DNA of 49,936 bases, taken from positions 1 to 49,936 of the forward strand of contig QIIW01000102.1 in NCBI GenBank assembly GCA_003231645.1, read 5' to 3'. Below, in pieces: positions 43,003-49,936 of this stretch. The position numbers were made by a program, and so were the translations under genes. The stretch's first letter is position 1. Each line of letters starts with the position of its first letter. The DNA comes from Acidimicrobiia bacterium (lineage in GTDB: Bacteria; Actinomycetota; Acidimicrobiia; Acidimicrobiales; Aldehydirespiratoraceae). The notes under the pieces are model-generated. The model ran no database searches and was not told the DNA's origin. It saw only the letters and a list, made by a program, of their open reading frames with translations.

Positions 43003-44364
43003 ATGGCCGACACGCCGCCTGCGGAGGATCAAGGCGATTCTGGAGTTCTCCGGCCCTTTGTCGACCACCCCCACGAGCCGCTTCCGCCGGTGGTGCCACC
43101 GCAGCCGGCCGCACCGTCGCCGCCGGACACTCCGGTTGAGGCGAGCGTTCCCGCCCCGCCGCCAGATCCACCGGCCGTTGACCGGCCGGTGTCAACATCC
43201 GATCGGAAGCCGGGAACCGTCGTGATCTCGCGCCGAACGATCGGAATGGCGGCAGCGGTCGCGGTCGCGGTCATCACCGGCCTCGTAGTTCTCTGGCAGT
43301 CGTCCGGTACCGATTCGTCCATTGCACCGGCCGCCTCCGGTGGCGGCCCCGCCGCCGCGACCACCGCCGCCGAAGGTTCGGGTACCGTCGCTCCCAGCTC
43401 CACGCGCGAGCCGCCAACGACGACCGAGGCCACCACGGTCGAGGATCTTCGGGCCCGGGTCCGAGCGCTGGAGGAGTCGCTGGCGGCGGTACCCGCTCCC
43501 GCCCTCCCGGGCACGAGCCTGCAACGGATTGTGGTTTCGGCCGAAGCGAGCTTCGTGAGTGCCGGCGACACGTCGGTCGCCGTCGTCGGACCATTCGGGA
43601 ATTTTGCCAACATCGACCCTGCGACCAACGCCGTGGTCGCCGCGGGCAAGGTGGCCGACGGGGCGACGCGTGTGATCCGAACCCCACAGTACGTGTGGCT
43701 GACCGACTACCAAGACGGAGAGTTGGTGTGGGTCGACCCGGTGTCGAACAGCGTCAAGGGCGTCTTCGACATTTCGGGCCCGGACGGTCTCGCCAAGGAC
43801 GGTGGGTCGCTCATCGTGGCCTCATTCGACGACGGGATGATCGAACGCTTCGACCCGGCGGTGGGCAAGGTGGTCGAACAGGTCAGCGTGGGGGGCAACC
43901 CGACGGCGGTGGCCGTGGGGGATCAGGGCAGCATCTGGACCACCATCTTCGACACCGGAGAGTTGGTGAGGATCGACCCCACCAACTTCACCGTCAGCGA
44001 TCGCATTCCGGTCGGGGCCGGACCGGTGGGGATCGCTCTGTCGCCGGGCACGGTCTGGGTTGCCAACCACGACGAGGGGACGATCGCCGAAGTTTCGATT
44101 GCGGAGCGCAAGGTGATCGCGACGATCGACGTCGGCGCCGGACCCACCGAGTTGCTCGTCGATTCCGGGAGTCTGTGGGTCACGGTCACCGCGGCGGGCG
44201 ATCTGGTGCAGATCGACCTGGCCACCGGCAAGATCGTCACCCGTACCCCACTGGGTGGGGTCGCCCGGGGCGGTGGGCCAACCGGTATCTCGGCCGGAGC
44301 CGGCTCGATCTGGGTGGCGGTCGAAGGCGAGCAGTCGGTGGTGCGGGTCACTCCGCCGGCCTGA
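43003..44364 (+). CDS. Membrane-anchored beta-propeller protein
   Basis: 453 residues. A Pro-rich cytoplasmic N-terminus (1-70), one membrane helix (about 85-105, TIGMAAAVAVAVITGLVVLW), a Ser/Thr/Ala-rich linker, a short coiled coil (VEDLRARVRALEESLAAV), then six or seven repeats of about 40 residues such as GGNPTAVAVGDQGSIWTTIF and GAGPVGIALSPGTVWVANH. These match YVTN/Vgb-type propellers. Such domains bind proteins or sugars; no active-site motif is evident. GAGGAG precedes the ATG at 43003. The function is unknown; an extracytoplasmic sensor or scaffold is possible. The methyltransferase gene follows after 14 bases. Confidence 0.8.
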   Translation: MADTPPAEDQGDSGVLRPFVDHPHEPLPPVVPPQPAAPSPPDTPVEASVPAPPPDPPAVDRPVSTSDRKPGTVVISRRTIGMAAAVAVAVITGLVVLWQSSGTDSSIAPAASGGGPAAATTAAEGSGTVAPSSTREPPTTTEATTVEDLRARVRALEESLAAVPAPALPGTSLQRIVVSAEASFVSAGDTSVAVVGPFGNFANIDPATNAVVAAGKVADGATRVIRTPQYVWLTDYQDGELVWVDPVSNSVKGVFDISGPDGLAKDGGSLIVASFDDGMIERFDPAVGKVVEQVSVGGNPTAVAVGDQGSIWTTIFDTGELVRIDPTNFTVSDRIPVGAGPVGIALSPGTVWVANHDEGTIAEVSIAERKVIATIDVGAGPTELLVDSGSLWVTVTAAGDLVQIDLATGKIVTRTPLGGVARGGGPTGISAGAGSIWVAVEGEQSVVRVTPPA

Positions 44365-44378
44365 ACCCGCGACCAGAC

Positions 44379-45167
44379 ATGCCGGCCTCGGACTGGGACG
44401 AACACGCCGAGTGGTGGCAACGCGAGTTCACCGACGGTGCGGATCCCGAATATGTCGAACAGATAATCCCTCTCGCCCTTCAGTATCTGCAGGGCGCCGG
44501 GCGCATCATCGACATCGGCACCGGCGAGGGGCAGATCGCCCGCGCTGCGGCATCCGAACTCGGCGCCGAGGTCATCGGGGTCGACCCGTCGGAGGTGCAG
44601 ATCGAGGAGGCACGGCGCCGCGGTGGGGGGCCCGAGTATCGAGTCGCGGGGGCCGGCGCCCTGCCGGTCGCCGACTCGTCGATGGATGCCGCCGTGGCCT
44701 GTCTGGTGTTGGAACATCTCGACGATCTTCCATCGGCGTTGAGCGAGGTGGCGAGAGTGCTTCGCCCAGATGGACGTCTGCTGCTCTTTCTCAACCACCC
44801 GCTGTTGCAGACACCGGGCAGCGCCTTGATCGTCGACCACATGGTCGAGCCGCCCGAGATCTACTGGCGCCTCGGCCCCTACCTACCGGGCACCGCGTCG
44901 ATCGAGGAAGTCCAAAAAGATGTTTTCGTGCGCTTCGTGCACCGTCCGTTGAGCGTGTACTTGAACGGGTTGGTGGAGGCCGGGTTCGATCTGGTCCGCA
45001 TGGAGGAGCCTCCACCGTCGGCCGGTTTCCTTGCCGTGTCGGGCGACACCGAGCGCGACCTCGCGGCCGCCACCCCGCGCCTGCTCCTTCTGGTGGCCGA
45101 AAAGCGCGGTACGGAATCGAAGGCGGCAGCCGGGACACCGGGCCCAGTTGTGGGCAGCGGCCGCTGA
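44379..45167 (+). CDS. Class I SAM-dependent methyltransferase
   Basis: 262 residues. Motif I is IIDIGTGEGQIARAA (about residues 41-55), followed by the acidic end of strand 2 (GVDPSEVQ) and a motif IV-like stretch (DAAVACLVLEHLDDLPSALSEVARVLRPDGRLLLF). This is the methyltransf_11/UbiE-like layout. The substrate is unknown; small molecules or lipids are typical. It lies 14 bases after the propeller gene and 43 before rapZ. Confidence 0.88.
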   Translation: MPASDWDEHAEWWQREFTDGADPEYVEQIIPLALQYLQGAGRIIDIGTGEGQIARAAASELGAEVIGVDPSEVQIEEARRRGGGPEYRVAGAGALPVADSSMDAAVACLVLEHLDDLPSALSEVARVLRPDGRLLLFLNHPLLQTPGSALIVDHMVEPPEIYWRLGPYLPGTASIEEVQKDVFVRFVHRPLSVYLNGLVEAGFDLVRMEEPPPSAGFLAVSGDTERDLAAATPRLLLLVAEKRGTESKAAAGTPGPVVGSGR

Positions 45168-45195
45168 TGATTCCGACGGTCGCCGTGCCGGTAGC

Positions 45196-45201
45196 TACGA
45201 T
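45196..45201 (+). promoter_or_regulatory. Candidate -10 (TACGAT) of rapZ
   Basis: TACGAT lies 9 bases before the rapZ GTG, with a TTCCGA hexamer 19 bases upstream as a possible -35. There is no ribosome binding site, consistent with a leaderless start. Confidence 0.4.
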
Positions 45202-45210
45202 CGGGGTCCA

Positions 45211-46080
45211 GTGAGCGAACTCCTGGTCATCGCGGGGATGTCGGGCGCCGGGCGCAGCCAGGCCGCCAACAATCTCGAGGATCTCGGCTGGTTCGTGATG
45301 GACAACCTGCCCCCGAGTCTCATACCCAAGGTCGCCGAGCTGGCGGAGCACGCCGAAGGTACCGGGGTGAACGAGCGGCTGGCTCTGGTGGTCGGTTCGG
45401 GGCGCTATCACGAGGAGATCGTGCCTCTCGTGTCGTCGCTGCGCTCGGGGGTCGACCGACTCAGGCTGATGTTTCTCGATGCCGCCACCGACGTTCTGGT
45501 CAGGCGCTACGAGTCGACGCGGCGGCGCCACCCGTTCGCCGATGGCGACGGCGAGACCCGGACTCTCTCGGAACTGATCGAAGCCGAACGAGTGGCGCTC
45601 GAGCCGCTGCGCACCGGAGCCGATCTGGTGATCGACACGTCGGATCTCAATGTCCATCAGTTGCGCGACCGGATTCGTGAGGCGTTCACCGAGGACGACA
45701 CCGGCCCTTCGATGCGCACGACGGTCATGTCGTTCGGCTACAAGCACGGGCTTCCCCTCGATGTCGATTTGGTGTTCGACTGCCGGTTCCTGCCCAACCC
45801 TCACTGGGTCGAGGAACTCCGTGCGTTGACCGGTCTCGATGAGCCGGTGGCGCGTTACGTGCTCGAGCAGCCGGTCACGGGAGCGTTCCTCACCCGACTG
45901 GACCGGTTGCTGTCGCTGATCCTGCCGTTCTACGAGCAGGAGGGCAAGGCGTATCTCACGATCGCGTTCGGCTGCACCGGCGGGCATCACCGGTCGGTGG
46001 CCATTGCCGAACGGGTGGCCGAACTGCTGGCCCACCACGGCTATCCGGCATCGGTCGCTCATCGGGACATCGGCAAGTGA
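45211..46080 (+). CDS. rapZ: RNase adapter/nucleotide-binding protein RapZ (YvcJ)
   Basis: 289 residues. The P-loop is GMSGAGRSQAANNLEDLGW; Arg replaces the usual Lys, which is common in actinobacterial homologues and not a defect. FVMDNLPPSLIPKV and the C-terminal IAFGCTGGHHRSVAIAERV are family signatures. In E. coli RapZ directs RNase E to a small RNA that controls glucosamine-6-phosphate synthase; in actinobacteria the role is less defined. It starts with GTG at 45211. Its stop overlaps the following small ORF (GTGA), which looks like a shortened yvcK, the gene normally found here. Confidence 0.95.
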   Translation: MSELLVIAGMSGAGRSQAANNLEDLGWFVMDNLPPSLIPKVAELAEHAEGTGVNERLALVVGSGRYHEEIVPLVSSLRSGVDRLRLMFLDAATDVLVRRYESTRRRHPFADGDGETRTLSELIEAERVALEPLRTGADLVIDTSDLNVHQLRDRIREAFTEDDTGPSMRTTVMSFGYKHGLPLDVDLVFDCRFLPNPHWVEELRALTGLDEPVARYVLEQPVTGAFLTRLDRLLSLILPFYEQEGKAYLTIAFGCTGGHHRSVAIAERVAELLAHHGYPASVAHRDIGK

Positions 46081-46274
46081 ACCCTCACCCGTCCCGAGTC
46101 GTTGCCATCGGCGACGGGCATGGATCCGCTTCCGTTCTCGACGATTTGGTGGGCCGGTGCGGCGACGTCGCCGCGGTGGCGTTTCGTAGTACCGCCCAAC
46201 CGAATAGCTTTCTTCACGACCCCGATGCACTCGGTCTCACCTTGTTCGAATTGGCGGGACCGGCCCGCGCCTGA
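46077..46274 (+). pseudogene. Truncated YvcK-like protein (probable internal-deletion remnant, 65 codons)
   Basis: 65 residues, coupled to rapZ by a GTGA overlap, exactly where yvcK normally sits. Residues 7-35 (RVVAIGDGHGSASVLDDLVG, then DVAAVAF) match the N-terminus of YvcK, whose motif GGGHG reads GDGHG here. The DDGGSSGRLR signature and the whole central fold are missing. The end (FLHDPDALGLTLFELAG) resembles the HDPxxL...L end of YvcK, so the frame looks like the two ends of the protein joined after loss of about 250 residues. whiA, normally next, is also absent. It could be a decaying gene or a maintained small protein. The two-ends reading is inference. Confidence 0.55.
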
Positions 46275-46319
46275 TCGCCCGCGACCTCTGAATCATCCCC
46301 AAGCAGGAGAAATCCAATC

Positions 46320-47462
46320 ATGACCGTACGTGTCGGCATCAACGGCTTCGGCCGAATAGGCCGTAACTTCTTCCGTGCCGCCAAGGCACGGGGGGCCGAC
46401 CTCGACTTCGTCGCCGTCAACGACCTCGGCTCGATCGACACGATGGCCCATCTGCTCCGGTACGACTCGATACACGGCAGGCTCGACGCCAAGGTCCGTG
46501 TCACCAAGAAGGGCATCGGCGTCGACGGCGACACCCTGCTCGTGCTTTCCGAACGCAACCCCGAGAATCTCCCCTGGGGTGATCTCGGGGTCGACGTGGT
46601 CATCGAATCCACCGGCATGTTCACCAAGAGGGACGCCGCGGCCCGTCACCTGACCGCCGGCGCCCCCAAGGTGATCATCTCGGCGCCGTCGGGCGACTGT
46701 GACGCCACCTTCGTGATGGGTGTCAACGACGAAACCTACAATCCGGCCCGTCACCACGTCATCTCCAACGCTTCGTGCACCACCAATTGCTTCGCCCCGA
46801 TGATCAAGGTCCTCGACGACGCCTTCGGGGTGGCCAACGGGCTCATGACCACCGTCCACGGCTACACCGGCGACCAGGCCCTGGTCGACGGACCCCACAA
46901 GGACCTGCGTCGGGCCCGGGCCGCGGCCATCAACATCGTGCCGACGTCCACCGGCGCGGCCCGTGCCACCGGCCTGGTCATGAAGAAGATGGCCGGTCGA
47001 CTCGACGGCATCGCCATGCGGGTACCGATCCCCGACGGTTCGATGACCGATTTCGTCGGTGTGCTGAAGAAGCAGGCCTCGGTCGAGCAGATCAACGCCG
47101 CCTTCAAGGCCGCGGCAACGCGCGGGTCGCTGGCCAAGTTCCTTGACTACTCCGACGCTCCACTGGTCTCGTCCGACATTGTCGGTTCGCCTGCTTCGTG
47201 CACCTTCGATTCGGGTCTCACCATGTCCCAGGGCACATTGGTCAAGGTGTGTGGCTGGTACGACAACGAGTGGGGCTACTCCAGTCGCCTGGTCGACCTG
47301 ACGCTGCTGGTCGGCAAACGCAAGGTTCGCGCCAAGAAGTCGCCGACCGCCAAGGCCCCGGCCAAGAAGCGTCCCGCCCCGAAAGCCGCCACCAAGAAGT
47401 CGCCGACCGCCAAGGCCCCGGCCAAGAAGCGTCCCGCCCCGAAAGCCGCCACCAAGAAGTGA
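46320..47462 (+). CDS. gap: Glyceraldehyde-3-phosphate dehydrogenase with histone-H1-like C-terminal tail
   Basis: 380 residues. The NAD-binding start is GINGFGRIGRNFFRA; the catalytic Cys153 is in SNASCTTNCFAP; the remaining glycolytic motifs (TGAARATGLVMKKM, YDNEWGYSSRLVDL) are complete by about residue 334. An extra tail of about 46 residues follows, almost all Lys, Ala, Pro and Arg, encoded by a perfect 60-bp tandem duplication. Ordinary bacterial GAPDH ends near residue 335. The tail resembles the DNA-binding tails of histone H1 and HupB. AGGAG precedes the ATG. The stop overlaps the pgk start (GTGA), so the extension has not broken the operon. Confidence 0.96.
   Translation: MTVRVGINGFGRIGRNFFRAAKARGADLDFVAVNDLGSIDTMAHLLRYDSIHGRLDAKVRVTKKGIGVDGDTLLVLSERNPENLPWGDLGVDVVIESTGMFTKRDAAARHLTAGAPKVIISAPSGDCDATFVMGVNDETYNPARHHVISNASCTTNCFAPMIKVLDDAFGVANGLMTTVHGYTGDQALVDGPHKDLRRARAAAINIVPTSTGAARATGLVMKKMAGRLDGIAMRVPIPDGSMTDFVGVLKKQASVEQINAAFKAAATRGSLAKFLDYSDAPLVSSDIVGSPASCTFDSGLTMSQGTLVKVCGWYDNEWGYSSRLVDLTLLVGKRKVRAKKSPTAKAPAKKRPAPKAATKKSPTAKAPAKKRPAPKAATKK
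47332..47460 (+). repeat. Perfect 60-bp tandem duplication in gap tail
   Basis: Bases 47341-47400 and 47401-47460 are identical, and the nine bases before them (47332-47340) match the end of the unit, giving about 2.15 copies of a 60-base period. Each unit encodes 20 residues, SPTAKAPAKKRPAPKAATKK, in frame. Exact identity suggests a recent duplication or an unstable, length-variable tract. Confidence 0.95.
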
Positions 47463-48607
47463 CCGGCGTCCCCCGGCTCGAGGATCTCGCCGATCGACTG
47501 GACCTGCGGGGCAGATCGGTACTGCTCCGGGCCGACTTCAACGTTCCGATCTCCGACGGTGAGATCACCGATGATCTGCGTATCCGCGCCGCCTTGCCCA
47601 CCATGCGATGGCTACTCGGCGCGGGGGCGAGGATCACCGCATGCACCCATCTTGGGCGTCCCAAGGGTCGGCCGGACCCGGCGTTTTCGGTGGGGCCGGT
47701 GCGGGCCCGCCTGGCTGAGTTGGTACCGGAGGTCGAGTTGCTCGACAACCTCCGGTTCGATCCGGGGGAGACCGCCAACGATCCGGAGTTCGTCCAGCGG
47801 CTGATCGCCGGGCACGACGCCTACGTCAATGACGCCTTCGGCGCCAGCCATCGATTCCACGCTTCGATCGTCGGCCCACCGAGGTTTCTTCCGTCGGCGG
47901 CCGGCCGGTTGCTCGAACGCGAGGTCGAAATACTGGGGGAGCTGAGGCAGAACCCCAGGCGTCCGTTCGTGGCGGTCATGGGCGGGTCAAAGGTGTCCGA
48001 CAAGTTGGCGGTGATCGAAGCTCTCCTTGAGGTGGTCGACTCGTTGGTCATCGGCGGAGGTATGTGTTTCACGTTCCTCAAGGCCAGGGGCCACTCGGTC
48101 GGCACGTCGCTGTGCGAGGACGACATGGTCGACACCTGTCGGCGTCTGCTCGACGGCCCCAAGCCGATCCACCTCCCGATCGACATCACCGCGCTCGGTC
48201 CCGGCGGCAGGTTGTTGGACCCGACGGCGGGTGGTGAGGTCCGTCAGATGGGGGCGAGCCTGCCCGAGGGTTGGATGGGCGTCGACATCGGCCCCGGCAC
48301 GGCGGCCGAGTTCGGCGACATCATCCACGAGGCCGGCACGGTGCTGTGGAACGGACCGATGGGCGTGTTCGAGGATCCCCGTTTCGGTGGCGGTACCGGC
48401 GCCGTGGCCCACGCCATGGCCGAATGTCGGGCGTTCACCATCGTGGGAGGCGGCGACAGCGCGGCCGCCGCCAAGCAGTTCGGCGTCGACAAGGAAATGG
48501 ACCACGTGTCAACCGGTGGTGGAGCAGCTCTCGAGCTGATCGAGAAGGGTGACCTGCCGGGGTTGGCCGCATTGAGAGGAGCACCGGGTGTCAACACAGA
48601 AGTCTGA
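47459..48607 (+). CDS. pgk: Phosphoglycerate kinase
   Basis: 382 residues. Substrate-binding motifs are RSVLLRADFNVPISDGEI and THLGRPKGRPD; the nucleotide side shows VAVMGGSKVSDKLAVIEAL, WNGPMGVFE and GGGDSAAA. PGK makes ATP from 1,3-bisphosphoglycerate produced by GAPDH. The GTG start at 47459 lies within the last codons of gap (GTGA), so it is coupled to the gene with the repeat tail. The stop overlaps tpiA by 20 bases. Confidence 0.95.
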   Translation: MTGVPRLEDLADRLDLRGRSVLLRADFNVPISDGEITDDLRIRAALPTMRWLLGAGARITACTHLGRPKGRPDPAFSVGPVRARLAELVPEVELLDNLRFDPGETANDPEFVQRLIAGHDAYVNDAFGASHRFHASIVGPPRFLPSAAGRLLEREVEILGELRQNPRRPFVAVMGGSKVSDKLAVIEALLEVVDSLVIGGGMCFTFLKARGHSVGTSLCEDDMVDTCRRLLDGPKPIHLPIDITALGPGGRLLDPTAGGEVRQMGASLPEGWMGVDIGPGTAAEFGDIIHEAGTVLWNGPMGVFEDPRFGGGTGAVAHAMAECRAFTIVGGGDSAAAAKQFGVDKEMDHVSTGGGAALELIEKGDLPGLAALRGAPGVNTEV

Positions 48608-49385
48608 GCGCCGTAGGCCGTTGATCAGCGGCAACTGGAAGATGAATCACAATCACTTCGAGGCCATCCAGACCATCCAGAAGCTGGCCTATGCCCTCAA
48701 CCCCGAGGACTACGACCATGTCGACGTGTCGGTGCATCCGCCGTTCACCGACCTCCGTTCGGTCCAGACCGTGATCCAGGCCGACGACGTGCCGGTGGCG
48801 TTGGGTGCCCAGAACTGCCACTGGGAGACGTCCGGAGCGTTCACCGGTGAGATCTCGCCGGCCATGCTGGCCAAGCTCGATGTGAGCTATGTGATCGTGG
48901 GGCATTCCGAGCGACGTGAACTGTTCGGCGAGACCGACGAGATGGTGAACCGCAAGGTCGATTCGGTGCTGGCGGCGGGGATGACACCGATTCTCTGCGT
49001 CGGTGAGACCCTCGACGAGCGTCAGGCCGGACGGGCCGAGGCCAAGGTTGCGGGCCAGATCGAGGCCAGTCTCGCCGGCGTGAAGGCCGAGATGGTGGCG
49101 GCGATGGTGATTGCCTACGAGCCGATATGGGCCATCGGCACCGGTGAGACGGCGACCTCGGCCGACGCGCAGCAGATGTGTGCTTACATCCGCTCGTTGG
49201 TCTTGGCCAAGTGGGGTTCGGGTGCGGCCGAGTCGGTGCGCATCCAATACGGGGGCTCGGTGAAGCCGTCCAACGCCCCGGAACTCATGAGCCGGCCCGA
49301 CATCGACGGTGCACTGGTGGGCGGAGCGAGTCTGGTGGCCGACGACTTCGCCCGCATAGTCAACTACCGGCTCTACCAGGCTTGA
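48588..49385 (+). CDS. tpiA: Triosephosphate isomerase
   Basis: 265 residues. The catalytic residues are Lys18 (SGNWKMN), His106 (IVGHSERRELFGE) and Glu178 (AYEPIWAIGTG), and the phosphate loop is near GGSVKPSN. It interconverts the two triose phosphates. AGGAG precedes the GTG at 48588, which lies 20 bases inside the end of pgk. Third gene of the gap-pgk-tpiA operon. Confidence 0.96.
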   Translation: MSTQKSERRRPLISGNWKMNHNHFEAIQTIQKLAYALNPEDYDHVDVSVHPPFTDLRSVQTVIQADDVPVALGAQNCHWETSGAFTGEISPAMLAKLDVSYVIVGHSERRELFGETDEMVNRKVDSVLAAGMTPILCVGETLDERQAGRAEAKVAGQIEASLAGVKAEMVAAMVIAYEPIWAIGTGETATSADAQQMCAYIRSLVLAKWGSGAAESVRIQYGGSVKPSNAPELMSRPDIDGALVGGASLVADDFARIVNYRLYQA

Positions 49386-49392
49386 GTAGCGT

Positions 49393-49412
49393 CACCGGTC
49401 CAGGTCCCGGTG
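49393..49412 (+). terminator. Possible hairpin after tpiA (CACCGG ... CCGGTG)
   Basis: A perfect 6-bp stem with an 8-base loop starts 8 bases after the tpiA stop and lies before secG. No T-run. TAGCCT at 49441-49446 could serve as a -10 for secG. Confidence 0.3.
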
Positions 49413-49476
49413 CCGCTGCGGTGCCGCGATCCTGTGCTGATAGCCTGTCGGCTGTTCGAACCTCCCGGAGATACCC

Positions 49477-49701
49477 GTGATCTGGATTGTCGCTCCCCTC
49501 CAAATCCTGTCGGCATCGGTGCTGGTGTTCCTCGTGCTGCTCCACAGCGGCAAAGGAGGCGGCCTCTCCGACATGTTCGGTGGTGGCATGGGGGCCCAGG
49601 CCGCCGGTTCCACGGTCGTCGAGCGAAACCTCGATCGCATCACCATCATCGCTGCCCTGATCTTCGCCTTCACCACCACGGCCTACGCGCTGATCTTCTG
49701 A
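49477..49701 (+). CDS. secG: Preprotein translocase subunit SecG
   Basis: 74 residues with two membrane helices (about 5-22 and 55-72) joined by a Gly-rich loop (LLHSGKGGGLSDMFGGGMGAQ), the SecG hallmark. It assists the SecYE channel. GTG start at 49477, with CCCGGAG upstream. The tpiA-secG neighbourhood is conserved in actinobacteria. Confidence 0.94.
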   Translation: MIWIVAPLQILSASVLVFLVLLHSGKGGGLSDMFGGGMGAQAAGSTVVERNLDRITIIAALIFAFTTTAYALIF

Positions 49702-49752
49702 TCCGGGGCGATTTCGGCCTCCAGTGGCGGGCCTGTCTGCCGATGGGGCAAG

Positions 49753-49936
49753 GTGCGTCGTATCCTTCTGGTTCTTGTGCTGCTGGCAACGGCCTGCAGC
49801 ACCCAGCGGCCGACATTGCAGGATCCTGCCGGAGCGGCGCGTGAAATGGTCCCGACGGGTACCTCGGGGCCGGGGTCCGAGGCCATGTCGGGTCCGGGCG
49901 TCTCCGGTTCTGTCGGCCGACACACCGAGCCGATCA
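49753..49936 (+). CDS. Lipoprotein, N-terminal part only (runs off the right edge)
   Basis: The frame from GTG at 49753 gives MRRILLVLVLLATACSTQRP and stays open to the window end (61 codons seen). Basic start, hydrophobic core and LATAC lipobox place the acylated Cys at position 15. The next stretch is rich in Gly, Pro and Ser, typical of a linker after the lipid anchor. No domain is visible yet; substrate-binding proteins of ABC transporters often begin this way. GGGGCAAG upstream is a weak ribosome binding site. Confidence 0.7.
   Translation, partial: MRRILLVLVLLATACSTQRPTLQDPAGAAREMVPTGTSGPGSEAMSGPGVSGSVGRHTEPI

Noticed and set aside
45235..45260. RapZ P-loop with Arg instead of Lys as a sign of an inactive protein
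   Set aside because: GAGRS is usual in actinobacterial RapZ homologues.

Overview
The window is a high-GC, gene-dense chromosomal segment of an actinobacterium. The evidence is the GC-rich third codon positions, frequent GTG starts, many 4-nt start/stop overlaps (ATGA, GTGA), an ANTAR regulator directly upstream of polA, and the blocks polA-rpsA, coaE-uvrB-uvrA and uvrC-rapZ-gap-pgk-tpiA-secG. An Acidimicrobiia-like lineage is my best guess from overall gene content; I cannot place it further without a search. There are no rRNA genes, CRISPR arrays, insertion sequences or phage genes. One tRNA-Leu(CAA) is present. No stretch over 300 bases lacks a gene.

Layout. 1-3.5 kb: a partial SigE-type ECF sigma gene, a small membrane protein, an ECF sigma/zinc anti-sigma pair, and, divergently, a zinc-finger protein, ccdA and a membrane thioredoxin behind a SigR-type promoter. 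This looks like a thiol/oxidative-stress unit for extracytoplasmic disulfide chemistry. 3.7-8.8 kb: a short HU protein, fabZ, and a tightly overlapping fabD-fabH-fabG-acpP-fabF operon on the minus strand; FabD carries an extra biotinyl/lipoyl-like domain. 8.9-14.4 kb: a tiny membrane ORF, tRNA-Leu, a coiled-coil protein, an ANTAR response regulator, polA and rpsA. 14.6-25.8 kb: a Tad/Flp pilus locus (cpaB, cpaE, cpaF, a VWA-tadB fusion, tadC, a GT-C-like membrane protein, a NarX/NarL-type two-component pair and the Flp pilin), lying between rpsA and coaE, which are neighbours in mycobacteria.

25.8-43 kb: coaE, an MFS transporter, and uvrB, uvrA and uvrC, interrupted by membrane-glycan genes: two integral membrane or glycosyltransferase-type proteins, two GT2 enzymes, a GT4 enzyme, an FkbM-like protein and a flippase. 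uvrA has a near-perfect LexA box. 43-50 kb: a membrane-anchored beta-propeller protein, a methyltransferase, rapZ, a 65-codon ORF that looks like an internally deleted yvcK (with whiA missing), gap with an unusual histone-H1-like tail made of a perfect 60-bp tandem duplication, pgk, tpiA, secG and the start of a lipoprotein gene.

Several genes (the ECF sigma gene, the coiled-coil ORF, polA, coaE, uvrB, uvrA, uvrC, rapZ) have no ribosome binding site but a TAnnnT hexamer 6-9 nt before the start codon, which suggests leaderless mRNAs. The observations most worth a second look are the FabD C-terminal domain, the GAPDH tail, the yvcK remnant, the SigR-type control of ccdA-thioredoxin, and the VWA-TadB fusion with a degenerate metal site.
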